From NCBI GenBank assembly GCA_029721515.1, contig CM056559.1:3907001-3971000 (forward strand): a stretch of 64,000 bases of DNA. The letters run 5' to 3'. The notes below the pieces were generated by a model, which saw only the letters and a list, made by a program, of their open reading frames with translations, was not told the origin of the DNA and made no database searches. This document shows, one piece after another, positions 27,925 through 40,384 of the stretch. Source of the stretch: Synanceia verrucosa (lineage: Eukaryota; Chordata; Actinopteri; Perciformes; Synanceiidae). The translations under genes were made by a program, and so were the position numbers. Numbering within the stretch: position 1 is the stretch's first letter; each line of letters opens with the position of its first letter.

Positions 27925-28485
27925 TAGAGCTTTGCGATATGGACAAAATTGTATATCTCGATATAGCCAAATTTCTATCCAGAGATAACGATATATACAC
28001 AGTATGATATAGTATTTTTTTCTGATGTTGTAATGTTACTGGTAATGTTATTTTCGCTTTCCATTGCACTCTCCTCCGTCTCCTCTGTGGTGTCATCAGT
28101 GTTATATCCCCAATATGCTTTTATTCTGAAGGCTTATTTTGAGAGCGACTGGAAGTCCAGCTATGTTTTATGTTTACTTTTACTATGCAGTTTGTCTGGT
28201 AATAAAGATAAACCAGTAGTGCTGCTGCAGTTACATTAGCCTTCATACCATTATGTCTATGCTTCATACAGTGAACATGTTTTGAACTCTCATGACACAT
28301 TAGGATTATCCAGCAGTCATTCAGACGTTGCGTATCTTAACCACAACCAGAGTAACGTTAACATTAGCGTAGCAACAGAACTAACTAAGTAGTTACATGT
28401 TAACATATAAACAACAGAGGCTTATATTGTACGGTAGACATTTTTATAAGCACTGCGATATTTATCATAATATCGCACAGCTCTA
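27925..28485. mobile_element. Non-autonomous hAT-type element with 8-bp target duplication
   Basis: The left terminus TAGAGCTTTGCGATAT and the right terminus ATATCGCACAGCTCTA are inverted repeats with one mismatch over 16 bp. Both sides carry the identical 8-mer GCTGGGAC (27917-27924 and 28486-28493), the target duplication length of hAT transposons. The 561-bp interior has GATATA-rich stretches and no transposase. The perfect target duplication suggests a fairly recent insertion. Confidence 0.9.
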
Positions 28486-28493
28486 GCTGGGAC

Positions 28494-31400
28494 ACTGAAA
28501 ATCCTTCTCAACCATTCCTATTTCTCAAAAAATCTGGATACATTGATATGTTTGATGTTTGACGATGATTAATTGTTGTTCAAGAATAAACAATTTTTCC
28601 CTTGTGCATTTTCAGAATAACCCAGCTGGCAGATTTGTCATCTCATACAGTTTTACTGTCAGCAGCACCCATAAAACATCTCTGTTTATTTAGTGGCAGC
28701 CAAGCGTTGCTGTTTCTCTCAAAGGAATGCCCTTGTGCTCGCCCCAGTAACCTTGAGCTTAATGGAGGAGGTCGATCTGGAGCGAAGGGGGGGAAGTCTT
28801 TTAAAGAAGGAATACAAAATAGAAAGAGGGAATAAAAGAGTCAGGGCTGCTAATGATAGCAGGAAGGAGGGCAACACTGGGAGCCGAGGTGATTATTCAA
28901 TATCTAGAAATCTCCTGCCCTATCTCTCTTTTTGTCTCAAATGGGTCCCAAAAAGCTATTGTTGGATTTTCTCACATCTCAGCAGAAATTAATTCCCTTT
29001 GCATTTTTTGTCTCCCAACACAATTGTTGCCTTGGATTTAATATTCCAATACTCTGTACGCATGCATTTATTTTCTTCTGGTAGGAAATGAACAGAGACA
29101 GGGGAGAACGAGAAAAATAGTCACAAATGAGGTCCAGGTGTGGGGGTAATCAATTTCATGGAGTTTGGTTTTGCAAGGCTGCATGCTGAAGGAGACGGTC
29201 ATAATTGGGCCACCATTTCAGACAGGTAATGGCTTAGCAGCATTCATTCTGTTTAGGATTCCTGCATGGACACGTGGAACTCACAGGCCGCTGAACACAA
29301 TTGAGACAGATAGGTTTGTGGCATTGCCTGGTAACCCCCATGTTTCAAGGACTCTCGCAGGCTTGTTCATTCATCATAAGGGAAGGTCTGTTTTGGAGGA
29401 GCCTGTTCTTTGGCTGTGGTCAGATTTATCACAGAGCACAGCTCCTCTTTGCCTTGTTAACATTAGCTATCCCAGAGCTGCAGGTGCTGCAAAGTTAAAG
29501 GGGCTTTTATTCAGGCTAAACTGTAAATGGATTCACACAGCTATGCTAAGCTGCTATACACAGGTGACCAGTCTACCATGGATCATCCTAGTTGCCAGCC
29601 CTTGCTTTTCAGCTTTTCATACTGCCAGATACATCCATATGACTAACGAATATGAAATATCTGTTGAGTGCTGCTCTTGGTTAGCATTGTCTCTTGCTAC
29701 ATTAACAATGTAAAGAATACTGAATTTAATTATGAAACTGCATCTTAATTGGTCCCAATTAACAATTGTTCTGCTGCTGCAGCAGAAAAAAAAACAGTCC
29801 ACAGGAATTGCCATGCACTGACATTTACATGATTACCTCACACACACACACACTGTGCACACAAAAGAACGGGGATCTTACAGTGTCTTGCGTTTTTTCC
29901 TGCCTTAATGGATCCAATTACTCTTTCAAAGACTGCCAAAACTGTACCTTATGGTGAGCCTGTTCAGATGGTAATTCACTTTTTTAATGGACACACTCTC
30001 AATAATAAACTGGCGGGGGGAAATTTTCCAGACAAATTGCGGCTCACACGGTAAACGTACATTATGATAATATGAAGGTGCAGAGAGGTTGTCATGTCTC
30101 ATGAGGTAGGGGGTGTCATATAGTCCCCTTTTATAATGGAGGAACCCTTCCTGTAATTGCCCCTAGTTTTGTACATTAATGGGAAGCGAGGGGTTTGTCA
30201 CTGTGTGTTAAAATAGCATAGATATGGACGCATGTATGTGCGCATCGTATCTCCTGCTGAAGCACAGCATAATTCACCAATCTGCATCATCTGTTAGACA
30301 TGGTTTGGATCCTGCTTTGCTTTCAGGGAGTCAAACAATGACAGAACAACAGATGGCTCTGAGTGTGGAGGCATAGTTAACATAAACTCACAGCAGAACA
30401 TTCCTGCAGGTCCACACACTCAGATCCAGTATCATCTCTCCGTGGTGCCCAGCGAGCTCGACCGGCCATCGAGTTTACTTCCAGCCTCCCTTACATGTTC
30501 TCGATCTCTGACACTTAGCAGACAGGAGCCTGGGATGGAGACCACCGGACACACAGGAGGTCACTGTATCCCATTTCACCAGAGAGGATGAATAGATCTG
30601 GGACAACCAAACACACACTGCCCCCCAGACTGCCTAGGGCACCATGGTCCGGAGAGAAGAGGGAGGGAGATGAAGAAAGAGTGACTGAAGTGCATTCCTG
30701 AAAGGAGGAGAGATGGGATTGAATGACGGGGGGCCACTGGTGACACTGGTAGCCAGTAAGATCAGGTTTTCTCTCTGAAAAGCAGGCTCAGAAAAAACAA
30801 TGACTTTGGCATCTGTCTGGAAGGGAGAAACAGAGACTGGGATCTTGTGCTGTGGAGTGTTGAGGGTTCACGGGAATGCCTTTAATGTAACCCTGCCCGG
30901 CTCCCGTCGGACGCATCATGGCTCTCCTTGTAGAATGAAACATGAATCAGACTCTATGGCCGCATTAATCAAGGCGGCACACTCAGTGACCCTGAAGCTC
31001 CCTTGCATCATTGAAAACCCTGTGAATGACAAGATTACAGTGAAAGACAGAGGTTTGTGTGCAAAGATGACTTGTCCTCAGGCCATATCCGACATTAGAT
31101 AAGGATCAGCATTCCTCCACTTTACGCATGTAGGTCATGCAGCCGGCGTTTGAGTTCTTGCTTCATTTGTTTTATTACCCATCACTGTGTACTGTGAATT
31201 TTCTGCCTTTGCACCTCGTAGATCAAACTGAGTAAGTTGCTCCACTTTGTCTCTTCTATTTCAACGCACCCATGGAGCATAGAGAAAATCAAATAAAGTC
31301 CTCTCTGCAGGTCATACACACATTAATCACTAAACAGTCACACAATAAGTCATGGATATGTTAACAAGAAACAAACACAAAACCAAATTATTAAACTACT

Positions 31401-31517
31401 TTTAATTTAGCACATTACCACGTACCACCGCTGTAACATCACTTGAGCCTTTGAATTGATAAAGTTCACCGCTGTTTACTGCATTGTCAAGTTTCAATTC
31501 TGGCGTGTTTTTATGAG
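28494..31517. other. Non-coding, presumed intron
   Basis: No supported gene. The region includes the three-palindrome cluster at 29745-29785 and a short CA run at 29839-29853. The 182-codon frame at 29165-29713 has no recognisable domain. Confidence 0.5.
29745..29785. promoter_or_regulatory. Cluster of three abutting palindromes, candidate enhancer core
   Basis: TTAATTGGTCCCAATTAA (29745-29762), AACAATTGTT (29761-29770) and CTGCTGCAGCAG (29774-29785) are each perfect inverted repeats within 41 bp. The first offers paired homeodomain-type TAATTG/CAATTA sites. The second offers two opposed SOX-like ACAAT words around CAATTG. The role is inferred from motif content only. Confidence 0.35.
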
Positions 31518-31772
31518 TCTTTATAAAGAAGAAGAAGGAGAATTCCTTTATTAATCCCTCAGTGGGGGAAATTACATTATTTTCTGTTGCACATTACACA
31601 CAGGTAATGAAACACATGCACACGCGTTAGTGGAGAGGTGTCAGCGTGAGGGGGCTACCCCATATCCAGGCGCCCGAGCAATTGGGGTTCGGTGCCTTAC
31701 TCAAGGCACTACTCTCCAGACTTGGTCCAACCTGGACTTGAACCAGCAGTTCCCAGCTACTGCCGCCCCAAA
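31518..31772 (-). mobile_element. tRNA-derived SINE, minus strand
   Basis: Read on the minus strand, the element begins GGGGCGGCAGTAGCTGGG (A-box side). Then comes GGTTCAAGTCC (31734-31744 reversed), a good RNA polymerase III B box, followed by GTGCCTTGAGTAAGGCACCG and GAACCCCAATTGCTCGGGCG, a body familiar from teleost SINEs (recalled). It closes with ACTGAGGGATTAATAAAGG and a short TTC-repeat tail. The space between A and B boxes is shorter than in a tRNA, so the head is partly deleted. Confidence 0.7.
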
Positions 31773-31917
31773 TAAATAATTTATCAGCTATAAATTTCAC
31801 GTTATCAAAACCAAAACAGACATGGAAGTTTAATTTTTAAAATTGAAACAGAAAAAATAGGATTTTGAAAAGTGGGGGATGGGGGCATCATTCTCTGTAG
31901 TGTGAATTCAGTCTCAC

Positions 31918-31954
<37 letters not shown>

Positions 31955-34229
31955 AACAGAGGAGGAAGTGTTATAACATCATGCCGGAAAGAAATCTCCA
32001 AAATAGTCCATGGGGAGTTGGGGGCCGGTCTCGCGGTAACTCCTCAGATGAAGTATGGCAGTTTGAATGAGGCTTTATTGTGGGAACTGCCAGACTGAGA
32101 GATTTCTATCAGCCAAGCTGCAGCATGCAGGCAAACACAGGTCAGGTCGTCTGCAGCAAGTCGCTCAGCCAGGGGCTCGCTACTCCCTGCAGATACAGAT
32201 ACGACCCAGTATCACACTTCCCATTGCTGATTACTGCTTGTCTGTTGGTGGTATTCAGCCAACTGGGTTTGAGAATTTTCCCCCCAAGTGTCCGTACTGC
32301 TCTAGGACAGGAAGAGGCTAAAGAGAAGCCGATTAGGTCTGATTTCAGGTCAATTAACTTCTTTCTTCGTCTACATTAGGGTGTATATTATCTTTGGGGA
32401 AAGGAAATGATGGGAGGGCTGTCAGGGGCTCCTTGGTAGTCTGTTGAGCTCATGTTGTCTGTCCAAAAACAAGTGTTCAAACACAAACAGTCTCAGAGGA
32501 GCAAATAAACAGACTGACAGCAAAGTAGAACAAAGGAAGAGAGAAATCCCAAGATGATTGGCTTTGTGTTTTTGAGAAGAAGCAGAGCTTGTTCCTGCTA
32601 TTTTAAAAAGCGGAATGGTACATTTAATTGAATGTAGCTTCAAGATTGTTTCTTAGTGCTGAGATATTTTTGGCACATTGTGCTGTGTGCACTAAGAGGT
32701 AGTTGAAATCAGAGAAGGGAACGCTCAGGGTTTGCTGAAAAGGAAATTGAAAAGAAACAGAATACCAGGAGTCAGATTTCATGAAATAATAGCTGTGACA
32801 GAAATGGGGAAAGGCAAAAGCAGCACAGAAACCAAGCATGATTTTCCTCTCGGTCCAAAGAGAAAAAAAGACAGAAGACAAATATATCAGGGCCATAAGA
32901 AATGGGCCATTGTGTAGGTAATTTAACTTGTACACAGTGGTGCTGGAAACAAATATTGCTTCTGTGAAACCATTATTGCGAGTCTAGTTTGGCCCGTTTG
33001 AGCGGAAATCTGATTTAGATTTCTTTGACTACAGTGCGGCGCAGCGCTGGACTGTTGCTCAGGTCTCTTTCTTCCAGGATTTTCTAGAGGGATATTATTT
33101 TTTCCCTTTTTGTCAAGAGAGAGTTCAAACCATGCGTGGCATCGTGGATTAGGTCCATGTGCCTGTGGCCTTTGTGTTTCATGGTGACCTGCCAAGGGTC
33201 CTGTGCCAGCGGGAGGAAGTTACAGCAAACCAGCACTGCCTTCAAGCCACAGGTCAAAGGGCTACTGGCTGGAGCTGTCAACCCTGCTCTGCTTCTTAGA
33301 GCAAACACACACAATATGCATGCACGAGTGGTCAAGCTCACACCAGCATAGTGAGTGCTCTCTTGCATGCTGACTGGGGTGAGGAGTTGTCCATTCTGGC
33401 TTTAATAGTGTTGTTCTACGCATTAACCCAGGCCTCATTGTGGGTTTATACAGGGCGTGGGTGGATGAGGAGGATGCATGTGTGAAGCAGTGACAGAGGG
33501 CTTTTAGTGGACAGATGAGAAGGTGGAGGGCCTCTTCAGCCTGGGCATTGCTTTTCTATGTCATGTGGAGTGGCCATGGATTGCTCTTACTACTCCATGC
33601 TAAACAATGGCTTTTGTCAGTGATGGTAACCCACTAAAGCTTGCAATTTGGAGTACATTAGCAGCAGTGTTTTTTCGCATCACTATCCTGCTTACACTTG
33701 TGTGATATTTGTAAAACAGTATCATATGTTCATGTGACGGTCCAGAGAACCAGGACATGTGGCCTCGTCGGTTGATTGGATGTCATGATTCATCTGCTCC
33801 AAGAGGTCATTTCATTTTCTTTCTCATTACTGTAGTTATTACAGTAAAGACGAGAAAAAAGTACATTGGATTAGGAAAATTTTGGGCCTGTATTTTTGAG
33901 ACTGGCACAGCACAATCATGTTTTTGTGAACCAGATAAAACACACTGAAGGTTAAAAAAAGAGTGCAACTTGGGTCAATTAATTTGTGGAGAAAACAGTT
34001 ATAACCAACATATTAGTCGCTTTGATAATATTCACAGTGAAAAATTAGAAACTCAAATGTTTGATAAAAACACATCATGTACATTTCCTGTAACCTCAAT
34101 TACAACCCATAATTCTGCATATTGAAGTGGGCCAATTAAATATTCACTCTGGATTGAGAGCGCAGACTGTCTAAAGGCGAAGTACGTTGTTAACACAAAG
34201 TGCTTGGCAACGTCACACGTTTTGCGGAA
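31773..34229. other. Non-coding, presumed intron
   Basis: No supported gene. Contains a CA microsatellite at 31921-31946. The two overlapping frames at 32067-32379 are not recognisable proteins. Confidence 0.5.
31921..31946. repeat. (CA)n microsatellite
   Basis: Thirteen CA units, followed by TATACACAAACA. Confidence 0.95.
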
Positions 34230-34623
34230 TGTGGACCAATCACAACCCGTTCTGTATACAACCAATAGGTTGTATACAGGATAACTTTAAACACTGTTGC
34301 TAGGTAAATTTGTATTCTGTGCGACTGTTACATCAACGCAGTTAAGTCGAAAGATGGCGCTGTCGGCTACGCGGCCGTAATCCGCAATTAAACAGTAGGA
34401 GAAGAAGATATTTCGAACCGGAAACACAAGAAAACTGCTTTGCCGTCTACGAGAGGGAAATGTTGAGAATTTTTCATTTATTATTTTATCTGGACAAGTT
34501 TTAATCGTTCGTTTATGCCAGCTAGCATTGGTCATGTTTCATCCTGTCCGTAGACGAAGACGAGCATTCGCATGTTGTGGAAACATCCAGAAAGACGCCG
34601 ACAGGAAACCGCTAATATGTCAA
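34230..34623 (+). promoter_or_regulatory. Promoter-like CpG-retaining patch with possible first exon
   Basis: CpG is frequent here while the flanks are depleted. Motifs in order are CCAAT at 34236 and at 34262, AAGATGGCG (YY1-type, often at or just after a start site) at 34351, and CCGGAA (ETS-type) at 34418. A CAA|GTGAGT donor follows at 34624. ATGs at 34572 and 34617 lie in one frame up to the donor, giving a short basic peptide ending N-M-S plus one base. This could be a start site for an alternative or unrelated transcript, or a piece of a mobile element that brought its own promoter. No robo1 signal-peptide exon is recognisable here. Confidence 0.35.
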
Positions 34624-34687
34624 GTGAGTTTACCTACATGTTAGCTAACGGTACATTAAGTAGCGCAGGCAAAACTATAATATCAAG

Positions 34688-34892
34688 GGCTTATTGTTAT
34701 AACAAGAGGTTTTATGATTACACTATATTCTTTTTCCTTTGTTATAACACAAAACTTTTTGCGTTAAAACGTGATAGCATACTGTTACAACACAAAAAAA
34801 TAAATTATAAAATATTTCACGTTATAACAGTATGTAGCATATGCCAAGTTATCACATTACAACGTGAAAATTTTACATTTTGATAATAAGCC
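34688..34892. mobile_element. Short inverted-repeat element (GGCTTATT ends)
   Basis: GGCTTATTGTTATAAC at the left and AATAAGCC at the right are inverted ends. The interior repeats GTTATAACA and AACGTGA words (ACGTTATAAC, ACAACGTGAAAA). It is about 205 bp, A/T-rich and without an ORF. It lies 65 bp after the promoter-like patch. It is MITE-like; the family is not recognised. Confidence 0.5.
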
Positions 34893-37800
34893 ATCATGTT
34901 TCAATATGAAAAGTTTTATGTTAGATTAATAGCACAAAAATGCTTAGCAGCTGAGGAACTATTAAATTTTGCTGTTTTCGTTAAGTTTTTTTTCCTAATT
35001 CAATACTGTACATCAGAATGATGCCTCTTAATGTGAATGAACACGTGATAAATGTTGGCAAAAGCCCGCCTAATAAAATGACCCAAACATCGGCCTGTCT
35101 CAGCTGTAGGCTATACAGTTGAGTTATTAACATTAACTGTCTGCTTTGTTTATGTAATAATTGTAATTCTAGAAAGCAGCAAGTGCAGAAAAAATGTTTG
35201 TATGTATGTAAGAGATGCTGCGAGGCAGAAAACCCCAGAGAGCTCATCACTCATCACTCTGCAGAGACACACTGTGTGGCCTTGTCTTTCACCACTGAGA
35301 GGAGATGCAGCTCAGTGACTGGTTCCTTACCTAATGGCCCTTACTGTATGACGCTCAGGCAAGCAAAGGAAACCACTGTGACGTACAGTAACAAAGGTCT
35401 TATTCTAAGGCTGTGTGCTGATGATGCATAGTGAAGGAAGTACAGTAAAATGGATGGTGACAGATAAAGGGTCAGACGTCATGACTGTAAGGACAACACT
35501 GCTGAGGAGTCTTTAGCCACATGATGACAGAGTTGACGCTGAAACAGCGTCTCTTCATGCTTGGGATGCCTCTGTTTACTACTCAAGGTTTCCACTCACT
35601 TGACTTTGTTGTAACCCTGTCAAGAGGTGTGGTGTCCACTTTAGCACCAGTCAATCACAGTGTTACACTCCTTTGTTTTTCAGACTCGTCTTTTTTTCTT
35701 CTCCCAGATCCTCACTCAGCAGTAGTGCTACTCATCCCACGAGATGGAAATGAGAAGAATGAACAGATGAGACCAATTTTTTGATATATAGAGGAAAACC
35801 AGAGCAGGAGTAATACAGACAAAAGCTGATATAACTATGAGACAGCTGGGGATAGAAACAGGAGGGTGGCGAGAGAAATATTGGCATCAGTTGCCTTTGA
35901 ATAATTCATAGATACTTCATAATCGGAAAAGCCACTGCTTTTTATGATCTCATATTTCACAGCCAGTTTATGCTTAGAAGGCCTGTTGATGGACAATGGG
36001 CTAGACTGAAGGAAGTGATGTTAGATGTGGCCATGATACTCCGGAGTGGAATGTACAGTTCGGCCTGTGTTGTGTTTTCCCTCCCAGTCAAACATACTGT
36101 CGCTCCCAGGTCATCTTCCATGATTTGTCTCTCCACTCCATGTATATTTTCACTGTCTCTGGTTTGATACCTGACCCCAATGCCAATTAACCATGTTATG
36201 AAAATCTGGCAGATGACACTGCAGTGCATGTGTGGCATGTACACCCTTCAGACATCTTTGTAATTTTTGCTTTGTGTACATCTCCTGTGGGCACCTTTTC
36301 TGTTGTGGAATGGCTGGTCAACCAAACACTTGAACGTCCTTTAAAGCTCTGGTCGACTCATCTCAAAGCTGTCTCTCATCACAAAGGCTGCGTGCTGAAA
36401 CCACAGAGTGACTCGCGATAAAAGAAGGGGCCCGAGGTATTGAGCTTGCATCCATCGCCACTTCAAAGACCAGCAGAATCCATGAGAGCCACGGCTATTG
36501 TCTGTTTTGCAGGTGCGCTGCCTCGCACAGGCTCCTGAGGTCTCAGAAAGCCACAGATCTGCACAGTGAGGGCTTGCTGAGATGCTATCACTCTCAGATA
36601 CAGACAACACTGAGGACTCAGACAATAGAAGGCATGCGGACTCTGTGATTGCAGGGGGAGAGTGTTTATAATCAGTGCTAAACTCAGCGGTCGGCCCTAA
36701 TTGTCTGCAGGGAACTGTAATACCTTGTTTTTAGTTAAGTTAAAATACGTGCATTGTTTAGCAGAGTTTTCCATCTGACATAATGTGACCTGAATGTGCA
36801 GGTTTCATCCCACATTCCAAAAACATGAAATTCAGGTGCAATAAAAGGTAGTAGCAGACTGTGTGACCACCATTATCGGGCTGATATTGTGTAGTCTGAT
36901 CACCACATCAGACTGAATAAACAGCATTCTGGGATATAGCGTCCCTTCCAACCCTGCACAGAGGAATATAACATTTTGCTCTGAACTTGTGGAGGAGCTC
37001 TGTATTGATGTCACCCTTATGGCATGTGCTCCCTGGCAGGTCTCACCCGCATTATGTGAACTGCTCTATTTTATTTTTGCTCTTCTCCACAACAAACTGA
37101 TGACCCTCATCTGCTGCTCCAGAGGGCAACAAGCCCCATCACATCCTCTCCCTGATCTGCCTTTTGCCCCTTTGTTGAGGACAATGTAGCTTTTTAGCTG
37201 CACACACTCTTATCACGGCTTTGTAGGCATATTTGAGCCTAGCAGAAACTAAACATGGATTTATTTGATGATTTGCTCAGAGGGGAGGCGGTGGCAGCAT
37301 TTTGCGGTAAATCGTCTCCCCATGTGAGGCACGTCAGGCATGTCTTATCTGAGGAGAGCTGGGGAAAACGCAGGGAGAGTTTATCTGTTGGCAGAGTCCT
37401 GACCTCACTGTGCTGTTGTTCAGTTTGTTGAAAAGATACTGAGGGACAGGATGATGGTTGTTGGGGCTTCATCTCCTGCCGGGGACAGTTTGTTTGCTGG
37501 CTCAGAGGAGAGTTTCATGTTTGCTCTTACGCTTGCTTGCGATACCCTGCAGCTCTGCTTCTCCGTGAGTGTGGTGAACCGGTGAAGCAGGTGGTAATCA
37601 GATGTACCGCTGACCACACAACCCCACTGCTTTTAACACACTGCTGTGTGTTTGAGTGTGTGTACACACGGTTACTGACCTCACACACTGACTGAAGCCA
37701 TCACATCCTCAGACCTGTGTCAGGTGAGCACACACTGCTGTGGCATGTCATCTTCACTCTGAAGATCTCATTGTTTTAGTAATGCAGACTGATGAGGTTT

Positions 37801-40384
37801 AATTGACCTTGTCTCGCCTTTTCTATAGCCTCATATGCACACCCCTTTAGCAGAAAAAGTCTAAACATCAAACCCTCCCTCTTTCAGCCCTTCAATCCCT
37901 TATCCTCCAAATCATCCAGCCAGTTGCTTCTCCTCCATTTCTTGAATTCCCCTCTCCCCCTCCCTCCTCTGCTCCAGATGGGCTCTTCTTTTCCTTTCAG
38001 AGTAATCTTTCTATGATGCACGGGGGCTTTGAGCTGACCACATGCCTTTGGATGTTGGGAATGGCATCTGTGTTGAGTGGGATTTTTTATGAAGGGGTGA
38101 AGTAGAGGTTGCTCCTTCCGGTGGTTCTCCCTGCAGACACCTGCTCAGCACAACAGTGCAGGAGAAGAGAAGAGATAAGACTTGAGGGTCCAGGTAAAGC
38201 TTGTACATGTACTAATACATTTAATACATTAACTTGTTTTGTCAAAATAAATAAAATAGCATTCCTACTTATAGCTAAAACAGGCAAAGTAACAAAGAAA
38301 TGAAAGCAGAAAATAGAATTGAGAATAGAACCAGGAGGATAAATTGCCCTTATTAAAAGAAAATTGAAAACATGCCAAACATGCTGATCTTTAATAAGTT
38401 CATTATATTGTACATTTGATAGGTTTAATACAACCCCTGCCAAGGAGGGCCTTCTTCCCGAGAGGATTAACTGCCAGAGGAAGTATCCTCAATTTGATTA
38501 GGTGTTCATATATTCATTTTTCAGATGTCAATGTTTTGCAGATCCATCACCAGCTGTATTACTGAGGGAGCCAGCTGGGGATGGGATTGAAAAGTGATGA
38601 GACCAGTATTTAATATTCACAGTAAAGCCAGCAGTTTCTGTCTTCTGTTGTTTTATATTATACAGACATCATAACATTACTTTGCTAATGTAAAAATTAT
38701 TCCAGCAGATGTGTTTTTAATGGACAGCTCTTTGAATTAGTTGTTTTTCATCAGACGGTAATTGAAATTGGCCTGCCAGAAGACTGGACTTTGTCTCTGA
38801 AGCAGAAATATAGTTAAGAAACCAAAATCAGAACAAAAAATATATTCAGACAGTATGCACCTTGACACTTGTCTCTATTCATCAGGCTAGTCTCTGCCAA
38901 GCTTGAACTTTGAGGAAGGCAGTACCTCAGAGGAGGAAAGGATTTCTCTCCCACTTCTATAAATCTCGTGGATATTTTAGAGTCCTCTTGGAGCAGAGTT
39001 AGTGCGGTAGGCCTTAAATTTTCACTGCTGTGGGGCTTGGCTTTGTACCCTGGGGAGAGGGATCATAAATCATCTCACCAGGATGTTCCAGCCATGTTAA
39101 CAGTAGCAAAGTATATCATAAAACAAAGGAGGAAAAACTACGAAGAGACCTTTCTTTTGTCTGTGCTTCATCTAATGAAAATGTAAAGAAGGAAAATCCA
39201 GGGCTTAGCATCACGGTTGAAACCTTACACAGTGTCAATTTCACAGGGATCAGAGTAATTTCTGGCACACTTACAAAACTTTCTCTCTGGCATCAGCCGT
39301 GCTTGATATTGCATGTTGGACAACTTGACAAATACAGTGAAAAGCTATAGCACCGGTGTGTGTTTGGCAGTGATTGCATAGGCGTACAGTCATGCGGTGG
39401 ACAAGTGCTAAAGATGAAATTTCACCTCACTATTTCTTTCTGGCACACTATCTGCACCAGCATTCCCCTCGCTCCATTGCTTTCGGTATCTCTTCCCACT
39501 GTAACAGATCCTGTCTTCGATAGGGATATGGGCATCTTTTCATCTTCTCGGGGTCCATCTGGGAGAGTTTAGGATCCATGTGGAAACTATTGAAATGGGG
39601 ACGCAACTGATCAGAGAAAGATGTGCCCCTCTGGAGCTGCAGCACATGTTTGGATCTCACCACCTTTATTTGCTTTGTCTCACCCTCTTTAACATTCCCT
39701 CTGCCCTATATGTCTGGATGACCGCCCCCTCCCCATCTCCACACTTTTACTTAACCTCCACAACCTTTTTCTTCCTCCGTCCCTCTTCATCCTCTCTCCC
39801 TGTCTCCCCTGTGCCTGGTAAAGTGATTGGAGAGGGATCAGTGCGGTGGAAATGAAAGTGGCCATGACGAAAGACTGAGGGATATGCTGTAACATTGCAT
39901 TGGATCCCCTTGTGTTTTTTCCTTTCCCTGGTTTCCCCTGTGCCTGCCTGTTTCCCTCCACACAGCCGCTATCATATTACTCTTCCCCAGTCATCCCTGC
40001 AACAGCCGCTGATGTAATCCTAGTTTATGGTGCCGTTCAGACCAAGACGCACTGTTCTCCACAACAATCACTCACCCCTCTGTTTCCTAAACCTCTATCG
40101 ACTTTCATTGGAAACTGAGTGTATTAGTCTCAGCTTTCCATCACACAAATTTAAGAAGAAGGGGAATCTGATAAATTTTCTCCTTTGAATTGAGAAATAA
40201 TTTAAGATTATTTTGTTTTTTTTTGCCTGAAGTATAGCAGAAGAATGATAGGAAAGCCAGAGACTTGACAGGGCAACATGCATGTCAACTGTCCATCTTT
40301 AAATTAATCTTTAATTAAGTATCCATGCAACAAACTGGCAGCGTAGTAGAGAGAAATAAAGCATAAGATAAATCAATAAATCTA
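34893..40384. other. Non-coding, presumed intron
   Basis: This is 5.5 kb without a supported gene or a clear repeat. Short ORFs are scattered on both strands with no recognisable domain. Confidence 0.5.

Noticed and set aside
27641..28096. 151-codon open frame on minus strand
   Set aside because: It runs across the border of the hAT-type element at 27925, so it cannot be one old gene; no transposase similarity.
29165..29713. 182-codon open frame on + strand
   Set aside because: Resembles no known protein, has an overlapping frame nearby, and lies in sequence that otherwise looks like intron.
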